A stretch of 49,337 nucleotides of DNA from SHZI01 sp032122615 (GTDB taxonomy: Bacteria; Pseudomonadota; Gammaproteobacteria; Steroidobacterales; GCA-2729495), in assembly GCA_032122615.1 (NCBI GenBank), contig JAQBGF010000098.1, positions 1 through 49,337 on the forward strand, in the 5' to 3' direction. The first letter of the stretch is position 1. The number at the start of each line of letters is the position of its first letter. Made by a program: the position numbers and the translations under genes. Positions 24,886 through 32,522 of this stretch are shown piece after piece. A model generated the notes under the pieces. It saw only the letters and a program-made list of their open reading frames with translations, was not told the DNA's origin and searched no databases.

Positions 24886-26178
24886 ATGTCGCCCGCTTCA
24901 GGCCCATTCGGCTACTCGCAATTGCTTCGCGAGATCGATGATCTACGCGCAGAGGATGGCGTGACCGGAATCGCACTGGTCCTTCTGCAGCTCAAGGGCG
25001 TGGGCGAGGTAAACAGGACTCTGGGCTACGCCGCCACGGACAAGGTGCTGGAAATTGTCGCCGGCCGTATCGCCGGCATCAGGCGGGATCGGGATCGCCT
25101 GATGGCGATCAACGGTTCGTTGTTTGCACTCCTCATCCGTAATCCACTCCACGAAGGGCATGCCGTCCTCGGGGCCGAGAAGGCTGTTCGCCTGGTCGCT
25201 GAACCCGTCCCCATCGACGGCGACCGGGCGCGTCTGCGGGCGCGGGCCGGGATTTCCCTGCTGCCGGGGCGGGCCACGACGGCCGAGGAGCTTCTTAGGC
25301 AATGCGAACTGGCGATCGATGAAGCTGATCTCTGCGACGAAACCCATGTTGTGTACAAGCCCGCACTCAGTGCTGTGGAGTCGAGCGATCTGGAAGCGTG
25401 GTCGGACATTGACGACGCACTGCGACAGGGCGAGTTCGAGATCCATTACCAGCCAAAGATTGCACTGGGCACCAGCAAGCTGACCGGCGCGGAAGCACTG
25501 GCCCGCTGGCGCCACCCGACCCGGGGTCTGATTTCTCCGGCCCGGTTCATGGCCGTGATCGAGGGCACCGAAAGTGTGCGAGCACTGCTGTGGTATGTCC
25601 TGAATAATGCATTACGCCAGGCAGCCGCCTGGAATCAGCGCTGGCCGGGCTTCCGGATTGCGGTCAACGTCTCGCCAACGAGCCTGGCCGAGGCCGACCT
25701 TGTGGAGTTGCTCGAAAATGCGATCCGGATCTGGAACGTTCCGGCGGGACAGCTCGTTCTGGAGATTACCGAATCCGCCTTGATGCGCGGCCCCGCGGAG
25801 AGCACAAAACGATTGCATCAGTTGCGTGAGCTTGGCGTTAAAGTCTCCATTGATGATTTCGGCACCGGCTACTCGAGCCTCACCTATCTCAAGAACCTGC
25901 CGGCCAACGAATTGAAGATCGACAAGTCATTTATCCTGCCCATTGCGCACAGCGAGTCCGACCGGCGCCTGGTGGAATCCATCATTCAGCTGGGTCATGC
26001 CGTGGGCCTCGAAGTGGTTGCCGAAGGCATCGAGGACGAGGGGACACTGCGTGCGCTGGTGGACATGGGCTGTGACATTGGCCAGGGCTACTACCTGGGG
26101 CGACCCGTGGATGCGGCGGCGTTCGAGGCGCGCTGGTTTCAGGTTGACGCGGCGTCTGCCGCCTTACGGAGCGCCTGA
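24886..26178 (+). CDS. EAL-domain c-di-GMP phosphodiesterase with degenerate GGDEF
   Basis: The 430-residue protein starts at ATG 24886, 11 bases after the HD-GYP remnant. The first part (about 1-165) has a GGDEF-like fold whose signature is replaced by NGSLFALL, so cyclase activity is not expected. The EAL domain (about 170-430) keeps its catalytic motifs: GAEALARWRHP, NVSPTSL, EITESAL, IDDFGTGYSSLTYLKNLP, LKIDKSF, VVAEGIEDEG and GQGYYLGRP. It should degrade c-di-GMP to pGpG in the cytoplasm. There is no sensory or membrane segment, so input may come through the GGDEF-like part, for example GTP binding. It is possibly co-transcribed with the decayed gene upstream. Confidence 0.9.
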   Translation: MSPASGPFGYSQLLREIDDLRAEDGVTGIALVLLQLKGVGEVNRTLGYAATDKVLEIVAGRIAGIRRDRDRLMAINGSLFALLIRNPLHEGHAVLGAEKAVRLVAEPVPIDGDRARLRARAGISLLPGRATTAEELLRQCELAIDEADLCDETHVVYKPALSAVESSDLEAWSDIDDALRQGEFEIHYQPKIALGTSKLTGAEALARWRHPTRGLISPARFMAVIEGTESVRALLWYVLNNALRQAAAWNQRWPGFRIAVNVSPTSLAEADLVELLENAIRIWNVPAGQLVLEITESALMRGPAESTKRLHQLRELGVKVSIDDFGTGYSSLTYLKNLPANELKIDKSFILPIAHSESDRRLVESIIQLGHAVGLEVVAEGIEDEGTLRALVDMGCDIGQGYYLGRPVDAAAFEARWFQVDAASAALRSA

Positions 26179-26219
26179 CAGCAGAAGACGGCTGCCCGGG
26201 TTATCCTGCGGGCTCCGTT

Positions 26220-27341
26220 ATGTCTGCCCGACCAATAGTGCTCACAGTCAACGCCGGCAGCAGTTCACTGCGGCTGGCGCTGTACCGTGGGCGCGACCTG
26301 CACGGCGTGGTGTCGTGGCACGGCGAGGCAGGCTCCGCCGAGACGGCCGCCTTTGAGGCGACCGGCATTGCCGGCTGGGTGCACCAGCAGGGTGTGGCCC
26401 GGCCTGACGTCGTGGCCCATCGGGTGGTGCACGGCGGAGCAGACCTCGTGGCGCCGTGTCGCGTGGATTCAACGGTGGAGTCAGTCATTGAGCGCCTCGT
26501 GCCCCTGGCGCCGCTGCACAACCCGGCGGCACTGCGCGGGATTCGTGCGGTCAGGGAAGCCTGGGGGCCGGAGATGCTTCAGGTAGCCGTCTTCGACACC
26601 GGTTTTTATTCGGAGCTGCCGCCCGCAGCGGCGCGCTACGCGCTGCCGGACCTCGGCCCCGGTGAGCCTCTTCGTCGCTATGGATTCCACGGCATCGCCC
26701 ATCAGGCCATGCTGAGCGCCTGGCGTGCTGAGCAGCCGGGCGCCGTTCCGCGCGCTCGTACCATCTCCTTGCAACTTGGGGCGGGCTGTTCGATGACGGC
26801 GGCCATCGACGGCAAGCCGGTGGAGACTTCGATGGGCTTCACGCCGCTCGAGGGTCTGGTGATGGCCACCCGCAGCGGTGATGTGGACCCGGGTTTATTG
26901 CTCTACCTGCTGAAAGAGCGTGGGCAAACCGTCACGGACCTGGAACGGCTGCTCAACCACGAAGCGGGACTCAAGGGACTGTCCGGGATCACGGGCGACA
27001 TGCGCGAGTTGCTCGCGAGTCCGGAGCCGGCTGCCGCGCTGGCCGTGGATGCTTACTGTCATCGCCTTCGAAAATACCTCGGCGCGTACCTTGCTGTGCT
27101 GGGCGGCGCCGATGCCATACTGTTCGGCGGCGGCGTGGGCGAAAACGCGACGGCAATCCGGGAGCGCGTGCTGACCGGCCTCGACTTTGCCGGGGTGCGC
27201 CTGGATCGTGCCCGGAACCAGGCGGCAATGCGTCCCGCAACCGCCATACACGCCGACGACAGCGCGGTGGCAATCTGGGTTGTGGCCGTTGATGAGGCGC
27301 GCGTGCTGGCCCGAATTGGCCTTGATCTGCTCGGAGAATGA
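26220..27341 (+). CDS. ackA: Acetate kinase
   Basis: The 373-residue protein carries both family signatures: TVNAGSSSLRLALY near the N-terminus and TSMGFTPLEGLVMATRSGDVDPG (about 202-224). HRVVHGG, FDTGFY, YGFHGIAHQ and LFGGGVGENA also match. It converts acetyl phosphate and ADP to acetate and ATP. At 373 residues it is somewhat shorter than the usual 400. Its TGA lies two bases before the phosphoketolase ATG, so the acetyl phosphate made by phosphoketolase would be used directly. Confidence 0.95.
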   Translation: MSARPIVLTVNAGSSSLRLALYRGRDLHGVVSWHGEAGSAETAAFEATGIAGWVHQQGVARPDVVAHRVVHGGADLVAPCRVDSTVESVIERLVPLAPLHNPAALRGIRAVREAWGPEMLQVAVFDTGFYSELPPAAARYALPDLGPGEPLRRYGFHGIAHQAMLSAWRAEQPGAVPRARTISLQLGAGCSMTAAIDGKPVETSMGFTPLEGLVMATRSGDVDPGLLLYLLKERGQTVTDLERLLNHEAGLKGLSGITGDMRELLASPEPAAALAVDAYCHRLRKYLGAYLAVLGGADAILFGGGVGENATAIRERVLTGLDFAGVRLDRARNQAAMRPATAIHADDSAVAIWVVAVDEARVLARIGLDLLGE

Positions 27342-27343
27342 CC

Positions 27344-29752
27344 ATGCGAACGGTAACTGCAAAAAATAACCTGTCGGCGGCCGAGTACCAGCTGCTGGAT
27401 GCCTGGTGGCGGGCGGCGAATTACCTGTCCGTCGGGCAGATCTACCTGAGGTCGAACCCCCTGTTGCGGGAGCCGCTGCAGCTCTCGCACGTCAAGTCGC
27501 GACTGCTTGGCCACTGGGGCACGACACCTGGCCTGAACTTCATCTATGCCCATCTCAACCGGGTTATTTGCCGGGACGATCTCGACGTGATTTTTCTCGC
27601 GGGACCCGGGCACGGGGGACCGGCGCTCTGCGCGAACACCTGGCTGGAAGGCAGCTACAGCGAGCTGTACGGTGATGTCTCACGGGACGGCCCCGGCATG
27701 GAGCGGCTGTTCCGGCAATTTTCCTTTCCGGGCGGCGTGCCGAGCCACGTTGCACCCGAAACGCCAGGTTCCATCCACGAGGGTGGTGAACTGGGCTACG
27801 TGCTGGCGCATGCCTTCGGCGCGGTGTTCGATAACCCCGGGCTGATTACCGCGTGCGTCATCGGCGACGGCGAGGCGGAGACCGGGCCGCTGGCCGCGTC
27901 CTGGCACTCCAACAAGTTTCTGAATCCGGCCCGCGACGGGGCGGTGTTGCCGATCCTGCACCTCAATGGCTACAAGATCGCCAACCCGACCGTGCTCGCG
28001 CGAATTGGCGATCAGGAACTGGAGCAGCTGCTCACGGGCTACGGGTACCGGCCCTATATGGTGTCGGGCGAGGATCCGGCCCTCATGCATCCGTTGATGG
28101 CTGCCACCCTCGACCAGGTGCTGGCGGAGATTCGCGCCATCCAGGCCGAAGCCCGTTCCGCTGCCGGGGGATCCGGCGCGACGCGGCGCCCACCGTGGCC
28201 CATGATCGTGCTGCGCACCCCGAAGGGCTGGACCGGGCCGAAGCGCGTGGACGGCAAGCCGATGGAAGGCACCTGGCGCGCCCACCAGGTTCCCCTGGCG
28301 GGCCTGGCCAGCAACCCGGAACACCTGGTGCACCTCGAGCAATGGCTGCGCAGTTACCACCCCGATGATTTGTTCGGCGCCGACGGCCAGCCGCGGCCCG
28401 ACCTGGCGAAACTTGCCCCCGCCGGTCAGCGGCGCATGGGCGCCAATCCCCACGCGAACGGCGGCGCCCTGCTGCGGGACCTGCGCCTCCCGGATTTTCG
28501 CGGCTACGCTGTAGCCGTGCCGGGGCCCGGCGCGGTCGATGCCGAAGCCACCCGTGTGCTCGGGACCTGGCTACGGGACGTGTTGCGCAAGAACGAGGCG
28601 ACCCGAAACTTCCGCATCTTCGGCCCGGACGAGACCGCCTCCAACCGGCTGGGCGCCGTGTTCGAAGCGACGGGTCGCGCCTGGCTCGGCGAGACCAATC
28701 CCAATGACGCGGATCTCGATCTGACCCCGGATGGCCGGGTGATGGAAATCCTCAGTGAACACGTTTGCCAGGGCTGGCTGGAAGGCTACCTGCTCACCGG
28801 TCGCCACGGCTTCTTCTCCTGCTACGAGGCCTTCATCCACATTGTGGATTCGATGTTCAACCAGCACGCCAAGTGGCTGAAGGTCACGTCCAAAGAGATT
28901 CCCTGGCGGCGGCCCATCGCCTCCCTCAACTACCTGCTGACGTCGCACGTCTGGCGCCAGGACCACAACGGCTTTTCCCACCAGGATCCCGGCTTCATCG
29001 ATCACGTGGTCAACAAGAAGGCCGACATCATCCGCGTGTACCTGCCGCCGGACGCCAACACGCTGCTGTGTGTGGCCGACCAGTGCCTGCGGTCGCGAAA
29101 TTTCGTTAACGTCATCGTTGCCGGCAAGCAACCCTCGCCCCAGTGGCTGGACATGGATGCCGCCGGCAAGCACTGCGCGGCGGGACTCGGGATCTGGGAG
29201 TGGGCCAGCAACGACGAGGGCACGGAGCCGGACGTGGTGATGGCCTGCGCCGGCGACGTGCCAACCATCGAAGTCCTGGCGGCAGTCGCCATCTTGCGGG
29301 AGCACCTGCCGGAGCTGCGCATCCGCGTGATCAACGTGGTGGACCTGATGACCCTGCAGCCGAGTGAAGAGCATCCTCACGGCCTGTCCGGCGACCGCTT
29401 TGATTCACTGTTCACCACCGACCGGCCGATCATCTTTGCCTATCACGGCTACCCGTGGCTCATTCACCGGCTGACCTACCGGCGAACCAATCACGACAAT
29501 CTCCACGTGCGGGGCTACAAGGAGGAGGGCTCCACAACCACGCCCTTCGACATGTGCGTGCTGAACGACCTGGATCGCTTTCACCTGGTCTGCGATGTGA
29601 TCGACCGGGTGCCGGGTCTTGGCGTGCGCGCTGCCCACCTGCGCCAGCACATGCGCGACCGGCGTATCGAGCACAAGCAGTACATCGAGGAGCATGGCGA
29701 AGACATGCCCGAGATCCGTAACTGGCGCTGGCCAGTTAAGGCAGGCGCTTAG
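27344..29752 (+). CDS. xfp: Xylulose-5-phosphate/fructose-6-phosphate phosphoketolase
   Basis: The 802-residue thiamine-diphosphate enzyme is of normal family length. It has the N-terminal region YLSVGQIYLRSNPLL, the TPP motif GDGEAETGPLAASWHSNKFLN, the typical AGPGHGGPA, and the C-terminal STTTPFDMCVLNDLDRFHL. It splits sugar phosphates with phosphate to give acetyl phosphate and an aldose phosphate. An ATG at 27338 overlaps the ackA stop, but ATG 27344 has GGAGA at the better spacing of seven bases. It is coupled with ackA as a carbon-conserving ATP branch. Confidence 0.95.
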   Translation: MRTVTAKNNLSAAEYQLLDAWWRAANYLSVGQIYLRSNPLLREPLQLSHVKSRLLGHWGTTPGLNFIYAHLNRVICRDDLDVIFLAGPGHGGPALCANTWLEGSYSELYGDVSRDGPGMERLFRQFSFPGGVPSHVAPETPGSIHEGGELGYVLAHAFGAVFDNPGLITACVIGDGEAETGPLAASWHSNKFLNPARDGAVLPILHLNGYKIANPTVLARIGDQELEQLLTGYGYRPYMVSGEDPALMHPLMAATLDQVLAEIRAIQAEARSAAGGSGATRRPPWPMIVLRTPKGWTGPKRVDGKPMEGTWRAHQVPLAGLASNPEHLVHLEQWLRSYHPDDLFGADGQPRPDLAKLAPAGQRRMGANPHANGGALLRDLRLPDFRGYAVAVPGPGAVDAEATRVLGTWLRDVLRKNEATRNFRIFGPDETASNRLGAVFEATGRAWLGETNPNDADLDLTPDGRVMEILSEHVCQGWLEGYLLTGRHGFFSCYEAFIHIVDSMFNQHAKWLKVTSKEIPWRRPIASLNYLLTSHVWRQDHNGFSHQDPGFIDHVVNKKADIIRVYLPPDANTLLCVADQCLRSRNFVNVIVAGKQPSPQWLDMDAAGKHCAAGLGIWEWASNDEGTEPDVVMACAGDVPTIEVLAAVAILREHLPELRIRVINVVDLMTLQPSEEHPHGLSGDRFDSLFTTDRPIIFAYHGYPWLIHRLTYRRTNHDNLHVRGYKEEGSTTTPFDMCVLNDLDRFHLVCDVIDRVPGLGVRAAHLRQHMRDRRIEHKQYIEEHGEDMPEIRNWRWPVKAGA

Positions 29753-29778
29753 CGCCCGCACTCACGCGGGCCAGCCAG

Positions 29779-29809
29779 AAAAAAGAAACCCCCGCATAGC
29801 GGGGGTTTC
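29779..29809 (-). terminator. Rho-independent terminator of the CTERM-protein operon
   Basis: The perfect 11-base stem GAAACCCCCGC (29785-29795) / GCGGGGGTTTC (29799-29809) has a three-base loop. On the minus strand the stem runs into six U residues (29779-29784). It lies 40 bases past the stop of the minus-strand gene at 29849. On the plus strand it is 32 bases past the phosphoketolase stop and could act weakly there. Confidence 0.88.
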
Positions 29810-29848
29810 CTGATTCGCGTCATGGTGCGGCCTGTGCAGGCCGTCAAT

Positions 29849-30589
29849 TCACTGCTTGCGACGCATCCAGCCGAGCAGGCCAAGCGCCGAACCCATCAGC
29901 CACGCGGCGGCGGGGACCGGGACTACCGAGATGTCGCCATCAACCACGGCCCAGGCCGTGTATGGATTGACGGTGGACTTGCCGGTGACGCGTTGTCCGC
30001 CGGAGGGCATCCCAAAGTACCAGGCATTGTCCGGCGACGGCAGGTCCGCAAGCGGCGGATTGCTGGTCGTTTCCAGGTCATACCAGTAGAGGGTGTTGCC
30101 GAGATTGGCAAAGGGACCCGTGAACTGGATCCCCAGGCCCGGCAACTGCGGCACGCCGCTCGTGTCGTAATAGGCGAGATTGCCCAGCGTCTGGTAGAAC
30201 AATGACGCCATCTCTGACGCATTCGGCCCCACGCTGACGACGTTGTAACCGCAGTCAGTGTTGTTGAAGACGAAGTTGTTGAGACAGCCGTCGTTGTTGA
30301 TGTCGACCATGTGCGGCAGGCGCCAGGTGCTGACCCCGAGGTAGCTTGCGGCGTTCATGCCCGCGATCCAGCTCTGGGCCGTATCCCACGACATCTGGCC
30401 CTCTAATCCGGGAGTATTGCTGATCCCGGCCGCACCGAAGGTAGTCGATGCCGCCAGGTTGGCGTCCGCCGTCCAGGTGATGTTCAGGACGTCGTCGTAG
30501 TAAGCCTGGCCACCGAGCCGGCTGAGCAGCGCCGCGTTCGCGGACGCTGCCAGCAGGCACAGGGTGGCAACCGCTGCCACTGATTTCAT
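29849..30589 (-). CDS. Exported DUF1566-like protein with VPxPA-CTERM sorting tail
   Basis: The 246-residue protein starts at ATG 30589, with GAAGGG inside the end of the upstream gene. A signal peptide (KSVAAVATLCLLAASANA) is followed by a DUF1566-like domain with repeated W/Y and Asp/Asn segments such as STWRLPHMVDINNDG and NAWYFGMPSGG. The C-terminus is VVPVPAAAWLMGSALGLLGW followed by MRRKQ: a VPxPA motif, one transmembrane helix and a basic tail. This is the PEP-CTERM-like signal processed by exosortase-type enzymes, so I infer surface display or release. Calcium or ligand binding is not evident. No exosortase gene is in the window. Confidence 0.82.
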   Translation of the reverse strand: MKSVAAVATLCLLAASANAALLSRLGGQAYYDDVLNITWTADANLAASTTFGAAGISNTPGLEGQMSWDTAQSWIAGMNAASYLGVSTWRLPHMVDINNDGCLNNFVFNNTDCGYNVVSVGPNASEMASLFYQTLGNLAYYDTSGVPQLPGLGIQFTGPFANLGNTLYWYDLETTSNPPLADLPSPDNAWYFGMPSGGQRVTGKSTVNPYTAWAVVDGDISVVPVPAAAWLMGSALGLLGWMRRKQ

Positions 30590-30595
30590 GAGCAA

Positions 30596-31258
30596 TTACC
30601 CTTCACGTGAAGCATGTTGCACTCGGCGATGGCCGGCAGAGGCCGTCTTGCGACGACGGGCGAGACCCATCAGGCCCAGCGCGGAGCCGAACAACCAGAC
30701 GGCAGCAGGCACCGGAATCGCGGCGAACGTCAGGTAGTAGGTCTGGAAGTTGGTCGACGTGGGGGATTCCGACAGCGCGCGCCTGATGTCAATCAGGAGG
30801 TCCGTACCCACGACCGACACGTCAACGCGGCAACGGTTATTGGCGCAGGCGGTAATATTGTCGCTGCCGATGCCGGTCAGCAAGCTGGTATTGCCCAGGC
30901 CGGAAATGACGTTGGTTGGCGTGCAGACGGTGCCAGCGCCATTGACGCAGGTGGGGGTCGGGACGGCCAGCTTGATCAGGGACGTGCCCGCCGCCAGGGT
31001 GGTGGTAGCGTCAAAGGAGATCGTGTAGGAGTTACCGCCGGCGCTGAATGACCAGGCGATGCCGGTGAGGGCGATGTTGCCGAAGCCGTCCTCGACGGCG
31101 GTGGCTGTGCCGCAACCCGTGCAGGCTGCAACGTTAATCATCGGTGGCGCGAATGAGTTGTTGTACTTGACGCTGGACAGGGTGTAGATCGACGTCGCGG
31201 CCTGGGCGCCGGAAGCGAACAGCAGCATGGCTGCCATGGCAAGCAGATACTTTTTCAC
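30596..31258 (-). CDS. Exported protein with VPxPA-CTERM sorting tail
   Basis: The 220-residue protein starts at GTG 31258 after GGGGAA. The signal peptide is VKKYLLAMAAMLLFASGAQA. The mature part is a beta-rich, Thr/Ser/Asn-rich domain of unknown function with two CxxC-like pairs (ACTGCG and ACANNRCR) that could form disulfides. The tail IPVPAAVWLFGSALGLMGLA plus RRRK is the same sorting type as in the next gene. Six bases separate the stop from the downstream ATG, so the two are one operon ending at the terminator at 29779-29809. Confidence 0.8.
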   Translation of the reverse strand: MKKYLLAMAAMLLFASGAQAATSIYTLSSVKYNNSFAPPMINVAACTGCGTATAVEDGFGNIALTGIAWSFSAGGNSYTISFDATTTLAAGTSLIKLAVPTPTCVNGAGTVCTPTNVISGLGNTSLLTGIGSDNITACANNRCRVDVSVVGTDLLIDIRRALSESPTSTNFQTYYLTFAAIPVPAAVWLFGSALGLMGLARRRKTASAGHRRVQHASREG

Positions 31259-31502
31259 GTGTGATTCCCCAAAGTTATGGTTGATTTTTCGCGGCAGGCC
31301 CGTCGGGTCTGTCCGGTCCGGCCGTTCCGGGCACTTACCCCCTGACGACCTGGCGACGCACATTGCCTGCATGTAATGTCCGACGCAATGGCCGACCCGA
31401 CATAATCCATGCTGCAGAGGCGCATGGCCCCGCGTCGCCGCGCGCGAAGAGATCCAGGCCCGATCAGTGCGATGGCCCGGCATCCGACTCTTGGATGGCG
31501 TT

Positions 31503-32522
31503 CTAGTGCACCAGCAACCACGCGAGGCTGGCGTACGCGGCGAGAATCGCGACGCTCTCGACGCGCACCGCCATCGTGCGTCGCGCCGCCCGGCTGAGGA
31601 TGCCGAGTATGCCGAGGGCCAGGGCCAGGATCGCAAACTGCGCGGAGATCCCGTGGGTACCGGCCACGCTGGCGAGCAGCGGACCCGGTTGGTACGCGAT
31701 ATCCATAGCCAGCAGCAAGAACATGTTGAAGGCGCTGCTGCCAAAAATATTCCCGACCGCCAGATCGAGGGCGCCCATGCGCACGGCGGCGATCGTCGCG
31801 GCCAGTTCCGGGAATGACGTGGTGAAACCGACCAGCAAGGTGCCGACGGCCGTATTGCTGAGACCGCTCTCGATCGCCACGGCGTCAGCGCTGATCACGA
31901 GTAACGGGGTTGTTAGCAGCAAGCCAGCCGCTGCCACTGCCAGGCCGGTGAGCCCGCGTCGCAGCAGCGTGTGGCGGTCTTCCCCCAGCGCCAGCTGGGC
32001 GTGCGGGACAATGACGGCTGACGAGCGGTAGACCACCCGCATGCCGAGCAGGTAAGTCACTGCAATTGTCAGAGTCTCGATGCCAACATGCCCGATCGAC
32101 CCCCAGCCACCCACGGTGACGGCAATGCCGGCCATCGCGGTGAGTACCAGCGCCAGTGTGGCGACGAGCACGTGGTCCACGGCGACGTTTTCGAGAATCC
32201 GGCGCTTCGGAAATGCCAGGTCAAGTACCGCGAGGATCAGCAGATTGGCCATGGTCGAGCCAAGCAGGTCGCCAACGCCAATGTCCGGCACATCGAGGAG
32301 TGCGGCATTAACGTCCGTCAACAGCTCTGGGAGCGAGGTGCTGCCCGCCAGCAGCAGGGTGCCGATCCACACCCGCCCCAGCCCCGTGGCGTCGGCAATC
32401 CGGTCGGCATCCTGGGCGAGGCGTGAAGCAATGACGAAGACCACCGCGCCGAGCAGCAGGAACGCGATGAGCGGCGGGACGAGACCGTTCCCCGTCAGCA
32501 TTGGCAGGATCACGTCCTTCAT
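31503..32522 (-). CDS. CaCA-family Ca2+/cation antiporter (YrbG-like)
   Basis: The 339-residue membrane protein has about ten helices and the two inverted alpha repeats that form the ion site: LLAGSTSLPELLTDVNAALL then GDLLGSTMANLLILA, and GFTTSFPELAATIAAVRMG then GNIFGSSAFNMFLLL. Both acidic residues (Glu in SLPEL and SFPEL) are kept. It should exchange Ca2+ for Na+ or H+ in the inner membrane. Its ATG overlaps the stop of the Ca2+-ATPase by four bases (ATGA), so the two calcium transporters are made together. Confidence 0.9.
   Translation of the reverse strand: MKDVILPMLTGNGLVPPLIAFLLLGAVVFVIASRLAQDADRIADATGLGRVWIGTLLLAGSTSLPELLTDVNAALLDVPDIGVGDLLGSTMANLLILAVLDLAFPKRRILENVAVDHVLVATLALVLTAMAGIAVTVGGWGSIGHVGIETLTIAVTYLLGMRVVYRSSAVIVPHAQLALGEDRHTLLRRGLTGLAVAAAGLLLTTPLLVISADAVAIESGLSNTAVGTLLVGFTTSFPELAATIAAVRMGALDLAVGNIFGSSAFNMFLLLAMDIAYQPGPLLASVAGTHGISAQFAILALALGILGILSRAARRTMAVRVESVAILAAYASLAWLLVH

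Noticed and set aside
31259..31502. Possible gene, promoter or terminator in the gap between the CTERM operon and the antiporter
   Set aside because: Only short weak inverted repeats and no coding signal were seen; nothing is strong enough to annotate.
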